64,000 nt of DNA, taken from contig JAKCDU010000009.1 in the NCBI GenBank assembly GCA_021838445.1, forward strand, positions 42,418 to 106,417, read 5' to 3'. Position 1 is the stretch's first letter, and the number at the start of each line of letters is the position of its first letter. Positions 60,151-64,000 of this stretch are shown here, one piece after another. The DNA comes from Actinomycetes bacterium (GTDB taxonomy: Bacteria > Actinomycetota > Acidimicrobiia > Acidimicrobiales > Palsa-688). The position numbers and the translations under genes were made by a program. The notes beneath the pieces were generated by a model that saw nothing but the letters and a program-made list of their open reading frames with translations, made no database searches and was not told the DNA's origin.

Positions 60151-62253
60151 ATGGCTGAAGCCACCGCAACCCGCGCCAAGCCCCTGGGCCAGGTACGCAA
60201 CATCGGGATCATGGCCCACATTGACGCGGGTAAGACGACCACCACCGAGCGCATCCTCTTCTACACCGGGATCAACTACAAGATCGGTGAGGTCCACGAG
60301 GGCGCGGCGACCATGGACTGGATGCCCCAGGAGCAGGAGCGGGGCATCACCATCACCAGCGCGGCCACCACCTGCGAGTGGGACGGCACCCGGATCAACA
60401 TCATCGACACCCCCGGCCACGTGGACTTCACCGTCGAGGTGGAGCGCAGCCTGCGGGTGCTCGACGGTGCCGTCGCCGTCTTCGACGCCGTCGCCGGGGT
60501 GGAGCCCCAGACCGAGACGGTGTGGCGCCAGGCTGACAAGTACGGGGTGCCCCGCATGTGCTTCGTCAACAAGATGGACCGCATCGGGGCCGACTTCTAC
60601 CGCTGCGTGGACATGATCAAGGACCGCCTCGGCGCCACCGTCGCCGTGGTCCAGCTGCCCATCGGCGCCGAGAGCGAGTTCCGCGGCTGCATCGACCTGC
60701 TCGGTATGAGAGCCATGGTCTGGAACGACGATGCCGCCAAGGGGGAGAAGTTCGACCAGGTCGATATCCCCGAGAACCTGCGCGCCGAAGCCGAGACCTA
60801 CCGCCACGAGCTGATCGACACCCTGTCCAACTTCGACGACGAGATCACTGAGAAGTTCCTCGGCGAGGAGGAGATCACCTCGTCGGACCTCGAGCGGGCC
60901 CTGCGGGCCGCCACCATCGCCGGCCAGGTCGTGCCGGTACTGTGTGGGAGCGCCTTCAAGAACAAAGGCGTCCAGCCCATGCTCGACGCGGTGGTGTCGT
61001 ACCTGCCCAGCCCGATAGACATCCCACCCACCAGGGGGACCGACGTCAAAGGCATCGAGGAGCTGGAGCGGCGGGCCAGCGACGACGAGCCGTTCGCCGC
61101 TTTGGCCTTCAAGATCATGACCGATCCCCACCTGGGGAAGCTCACCTACGCCCGGGTCTACTCCGGGAAGCTGACCACCGGCAGCGGCATCATCAACTCC
61201 TCCAAGGATCGCAAGGAACGGGTCGGGCGCATCCTGCAGATGCATGCCAATCACCGCGAGGACCGCGACGCCGCCTTCGCCGGTGACATCGTGGCGCTGG
61301 TCGGCCTGAAGCAGACCACCACCGGCGACACCCTCTGCGACCCGAGCTCGCCGATCGTGCTCGAGTCCCTGGACTTCCCCGAGCCGGTCATCCACGTGGC
61401 AGTGGAGCCCAAGACCAAGAACGACCAGGACAAGCTGTCGCGGGCCCTGCAGGCGCTGTCCGAGGAGGACCCCACCTTCCAGGTCCACTCCGACGAGGAG
61501 ACCGGCCAGACGGTCATCGGCGGCATGGGCGAACTGCACCTCGAGGTGCTCGTCGACCGTATGCTGCGGGAGTTCAAGGTCGACGCCAACGTCGGCAAGC
61601 CCCAGGTCGCCTACCGCGAGACCATCAAGAACGGCGTGCACAAAGTCGAGACCCGCTACGTCCGTCAGACCGGCGGTCGAGGCCAGTACGGCCACGTCGT
61701 ACTGGACCTGGAGCCGACGGGCCCGGGCGGCGGCTACGAGTTCGTGGACAAGATCAGCGGCGGCATCATCCCTAAGGAATACATCCCCTCCGTCGACGCC
61801 GGCATCCAGGACGCCATGTCCTCGGGTGTCCTGGCCGGCTACCCCGTGGTGGACATCCGCGCCACCTTGGTGTTCGGCTCCTACCACGACGTCGACTCCT
61901 CGGAAATGGCGTTCAAGATCGCCGGGTCGATGTGCTTCAAGGAAGCCTGCCGCAAGGCCCATCCGGTCCTGCTCGAGCCGATCATGTCAGTCGAGGTGGT
62001 CACCCCCGAGGACTACATGGGCGACGTCATCGGCAACCTGAGCTCCCGCCGAGGCAAGGTCGAGGGCATGGAGCAGCGGGGCAATTCCCAGGTAGTCCGG
62101 GCTCAGGTCCCCCTGGCCGAAATGTTCGGGTACGCTACTGACCTGCGGTCGCGCAGCCAGGGGCGAGCGACTTACAGCATGCAGTTCAACTCGTACCAGG
62201 AAGTCCCCGACTCGATCGCCCAGGAGATCGTTAAGCGGATCCGGGGAGAGTAA
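60151..62253 (+). CDS. fusA: Elongation factor G
   Basis: 700-residue translocation GTPase. G1 [45 protein letters not shown] and [10 protein letters not shown] are intact. Domain IV has [13 protein letters not shown] and the C-terminal [29 protein letters not shown] precedes the ATG. It follows rpsG by 65 bp, the standard order. Confidence 0.99.
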   Translation: MAEATATRAKPLGQVRNIGIMAHIDAGKTTTTERILFYTGINYKIGEVHEGAATMDWMPQEQERGITITSAATTCEWDGTRINIIDTPGHVDFTVEVERSLRVLDGAVAVFDAVAGVEPQTETVWRQADKYGVPRMCFVNKMDRIGADFYRCVDMIKDRLGATVAVVQLPIGAESEFRGCIDLLGMRAMVWNDDAAKGEKFDQVDIPENLRAEAETYRHELIDTLSNFDDEITEKFLGEEEITSSDLERALRAATIAGQVVPVLCGSAFKNKGVQPMLDAVVSYLPSPIDIPPTRGTDVKGIEELERRASDDEPFAALAFKIMTDPHLGKLTYARVYSGKLTTGSGIINSSKDRKERVGRILQMHANHREDRDAAFAGDIVALVGLKQTTTGDTLCDPSSPIVLESLDFPEPVIHVAVEPKTKNDQDKLSRALQALSEEDPTFQVHSDEETGQTVIGGMGELHLEVLVDRMLREFKVDANVGKPQVAYRETIKNGVHKVETRYVRQTGGRGQYGHVVLDLEPTGPGGGYEFVDKISGGIIPKEYIPSVDAGIQDAMSSGVLAGYPVVDIRATLVFGSYHDVDSSEMAFKIAGSMCFKEACRKAHPVLLEPIMSVEVVTPEDYMGDVIGNLSSRRGKVEGMEQRGNSQVVRAQVPLAEMFGYATDLRSRSQGRATYSMQFNSYQEVPDSIAQEIVKRIRGE

Positions 62254-62374
62254 GCGGCCTCGTGCCGAGTACCCGCCGTACCGGCTGAACCCGGTCGGCA
62301 AAACCACTATCGTTTGACACCGCGTCTATCACCCGGCCGGGCGGCCGGAACCCGCATGAGGAGCGTGCCTTTCA

Positions 62375-63565
62375 ATGGCGAAGCAGAAGTTCGAGCGCAC
62401 AAAGCCCCACCTGAACATCGGGACGATGGGGCACATCGACCACGGTAAGACGACCCTTACCGCAGCCATCACCAAAGTGCTCGCAGGGCGCTACCCCGAG
62501 GGGAACGCTCCTATCGCGTTCGACCAGATCGACAAGGCCCCCGAAGAACGCCAGCGCGGCATCACCATCAACATCGCCCACGTGGAGTACCAGACTCCCA
62601 ACCGGCACTACGCCCACGTGGACATGCCCGGTCACGCCGACTACATCAAGAACATGATCACCGGTGCCGCCCAGGTCGATGGCGCCATCCTGGTGGTCGC
62701 CGCCACGGACGGCCCCATGGCCCAGACCCGTGAGCACGTGCTGCTGGCCCGCCAGGTTGGCGTGCCCTCCATCGTGGTCGCCCTCAACAAGTCCGACGCC
62801 GTCGACGACGAGGAGTTGCTCGACCTGGTGGAGCTCGAGGTGCGCGAACTGCTCAACGAGTACGAGTTCCCCGGCGACGACACCCCGGTAGTCCGGGTAT
62901 CCGCTCTGAAGGCCCTCGAGGGCGACAAGGAGTGGGAGGACAAGATCATCGAGCTCATGGAAGCCGTCGACGAGTTCGTTCCCGAGCCGGTGCGTGAGCT
63001 CGACAAGCCGTTCCAGATGCCCATCGAGGACGTCTTCACCATCCAGGGACGCGGCACGGTGGTGACCGGCAAGGTGGAGCAGGGCCGGATCAAGGTGGGC
63101 GAGGAAGTCGAGATCGTCGGTCTCCGTCCCACGCAGAAGACCACTTGCACCGGGGTCGAGATGTTCCGCAAGCTGCTCGACGAGGGCGAGGCCGGTGACA
63201 ATATCGGCGCTCTCCTGCGCGGCACCAAGAAGGAGGACGTGGAGCGGGGCCAGGTGCTCTGCAAGCCCGGTTCCATCACCCCCCACACCGAGTTCGAGGG
63301 CGCCATCTACGTGCTGTCGAAGGAGGAGGGTGGCCGCCACAAGCCGTTCTTCAACAACTACCGGCCGCAGTTCTACTTCCGGACCACCGACGTGACCGGG
63401 AGCATCTCCCTGGCCGAGGGAACCGAGATGGTCATGCCCGGTGACAACACCGAGATCAAGGTCGAGCTGCAGAAGCCCATCGCCATGGAGGAGGGTCTGC
63501 GCTTCGCCATCCGTGAGGGTGGCCGGACCGTGGCCTCGGGCCGGGTCACCAAGATCCTCAAGTAG
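62375..63565 (+). CDS. tuf: Elongation factor Tu
   Basis: 396 residues. G1 [14 protein letters not shown] (usually GHVDHGKTT), [26 protein letters not shown] and NKSD (usually NKxD with K in NKCD or NKVD) are all usable. Domain 2 has [13 protein letters not shown] and domain 3 ends [15 protein letters not shown]. It delivers aminoacyl-tRNA to the ribosome. The 121-bp gap to fusA contains TTGACA at 62314 without a matching -10 box, so tuf probably depends mainly on the operon transcript. Only one tuf gene is in the window. Confidence 0.99.
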   Translation: MAKQKFERTKPHLNIGTMGHIDHGKTTLTAAITKVLAGRYPEGNAPIAFDQIDKAPEERQRGITINIAHVEYQTPNRHYAHVDMPGHADYIKNMITGAAQVDGAILVVAATDGPMAQTREHVLLARQVGVPSIVVALNKSDAVDDEELLDLVELEVRELLNEYEFPGDDTPVVRVSALKALEGDKEWEDKIIELMEAVDEFVPEPVRELDKPFQMPIEDVFTIQGRGTVVTGKVEQGRIKVGEEVEIVGLRPTQKTTCTGVEMFRKLLDEGEAGDNIGALLRGTKKEDVERGQVLCKPGSITPHTEFEGAIYVLSKEEGGRHKPFFNNYRPQFYFRTTDVTGSISLAEGTEMVMPGDNTEIKVELQKPIAMEEGLRFAIREGGRTVASGRVTKILK

Positions 63566-63577
63566 TAATCGCTTCGG

Positions 63578-63610
63578 GGGAGGGGGCCGGCTCAGCGTCG
63601 GCCGCCTCCC
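63578..63610 (+). terminator. GC-rich hairpin after tuf
   Basis: GGGAGG (63578-63583) pairs with CCTCCC (63605-63610), with inner CCGGC/GTCGG-like pairing. It lies 12 bp after the tuf stop and could end the str operon before the S10 operon. No T-run. Confidence 0.45.
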
Positions 63611-63677
63611 TGATTCCGGGGCTCGCCACACCCTGTTATTTGACATCCCGCACGCACCTGAAACGGAGTATCAGCCG

Positions 63678-64000
63678 ATGGCTGAAGGAACCAAGCAGCG
63701 CATTCGCATACGGCTCAAGGCCTACGACCACGAGATCCTCGACCAGTCGACCAAGAAGATCGTCGAGACGGTGCTGCGCACGCAGGCCAAGGTGCGGGGT
63801 CCGGTGCCGCTCCCTACGGAGCGCAACCGCTACACCGTGATCCGCTCGCCCCACAAGTACAAGGACAGCCGCGAGCACTTCGAGATGCGGGTCCACAAGA
63901 GGTTGCTCGACATCGTCGAGCACACGCCCAAGACGGTGGACTCCCTCCAGCGCATCGAGCTCCCGGCCGGTGTGGATATCGAGATCAAGATACAACAGAA
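63678..64000 (+). CDS. rpsJ: Ribosomal protein S10 (runs past the window edge)
   Basis: About 107 residues from ATG 63678 with CGGAG upstream; no stop before the edge. [58 protein letters not shown] and [20 protein letters not shown] are canonical for S10, which is also the NusE partner in antitermination. Usual length is 101-105 residues, so this one carries a few extra C-terminal residues. It should be the first gene of the S10 ribosomal operon. Confidence 0.97.
   Translation, partial: MAEGTKQRIRIRLKAYDHEILDQSTKKIVETVLRTQAKVRGPVPLPTERNRYTVIRSPHKYKDSREHFEMRVHKRLLDIVEHTPKTVDSLQRIELPAGVDIEIKIQQ

Noticed and set aside
60073..61962. 629-codon frame antisense to fusA
   Set aside because: Mirror of EF-G codon usage; no protein-like segments.
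62314..62319. TTGACA ahead of tuf, and a similar TTGACA at about 63640 ahead of rpsJ
   Set aside because: No TANNNT box lies at 16-19 bp in either case, so I do not call them promoters despite the shared TTTGACA.
1..64000. CRISPR arrays, insertion sequences, prophage and integrase or attachment sites
   Set aside because: No regularly spaced repeats, transposase, integrase or phage genes were seen, and no terminal inverted repeats flank any gene group.

Overview
The window is high-GC DNA that reads as an actinobacterial chromosome. The sigma-70-type promoters have TANNNT -10 boxes, GTG and TTG starts are common, and the core blocks tRNA-Trp-secE-nusG-rplK-rplA, rplJ-rplL, rpoB-rpoC and rpsL-rpsG-fusA-tuf-rpsJ lie in bacterial order but are separated by accessory genes. 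Together with a decaprenyl-phosphoryl-arabinose gene set and an EthA/EthR-like pair, this suggests a deep-branching actinobacterium, possibly of the Acidimicrobiia. That placement is inference. I see no rRNA, insertion sequence, prophage or CRISPR array.

Layout. 1-9.6 kb: the start of a DHA2 drug exporter (cut by the window edge), a CLC chloride channel, an acyl-CoA ligase, an acyltransferase-3/SGNH fusion, a dienelactone hydrolase, a DUF3097 protein, a short-chain dehydrogenase (SDR), an amidohydrolase and a CheY-like receiver. 9.7-19.2 kb: two paralogous DHA2 transporters, one followed by a translationally coupled coiled-coil protein and the other by a coupled MerR regulator, around an SDR, another MFS permease, a CYTH-CHAD protein and a STAS protein. 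19.6-22.9 kb: a tightly overlapping ubiA-dprE1-dprE2 operon for decaprenyl-phosphoryl-arabinose. 23-26.4 kb: a CBM48 protein and an EthA-like monooxygenase divergent from SDR-ethR, with two operators 20 bp apart between them. 26.4-31 kb: a diguanylate cyclase, an alpha/beta hydrolase, a gutted Nei glycosylase, an RsbW-like ATPase, a peroxiredoxin and an acetyltransferase.

31-38.4 kb: tRNA-Thr, tRNA-Met, rpmG, an ECF sigma/anti-sigma pair, tRNA-Trp, secE, nusG, rplK, rplA, two small membrane-protein genes, then rplJ-rplL with its own promoter, leader and terminator. 38.4-42.5 kb: a membrane protein coupled to a DivIVA-like coiled-coil protein, an isolated ureF-ureD pair and a short hemerythrin-like gene. 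42.5-50.5 kb: rpoB-rpoC behind two tandem promoter candidates, with a 24-codon reading frame bridging the two genes. 50.5-59 kb: two DMT transporters, an SDR, prfC, a serine hydrolase, an O-methyltransferase, a PIG-L deacetylase and a GT4 glycosyltransferase. 59-64 kb: the str operon and the start of rpsJ (cut by the window edge).

The most unusual signals are: a probable AUA start codon with an ideal ribosome binding site on a DHA2 gene; the EthA/EthR-like regulatory module; a DprE1 whose benzothiazinone-target cysteine is alanine; a Nei glycosylase reduced to its two ends in one open frame; the rpoB-rpoC bridging micro-ORF; and orphan ureF-ureD. Functions come from motif recognition and recalled family sequences; no database search was run.
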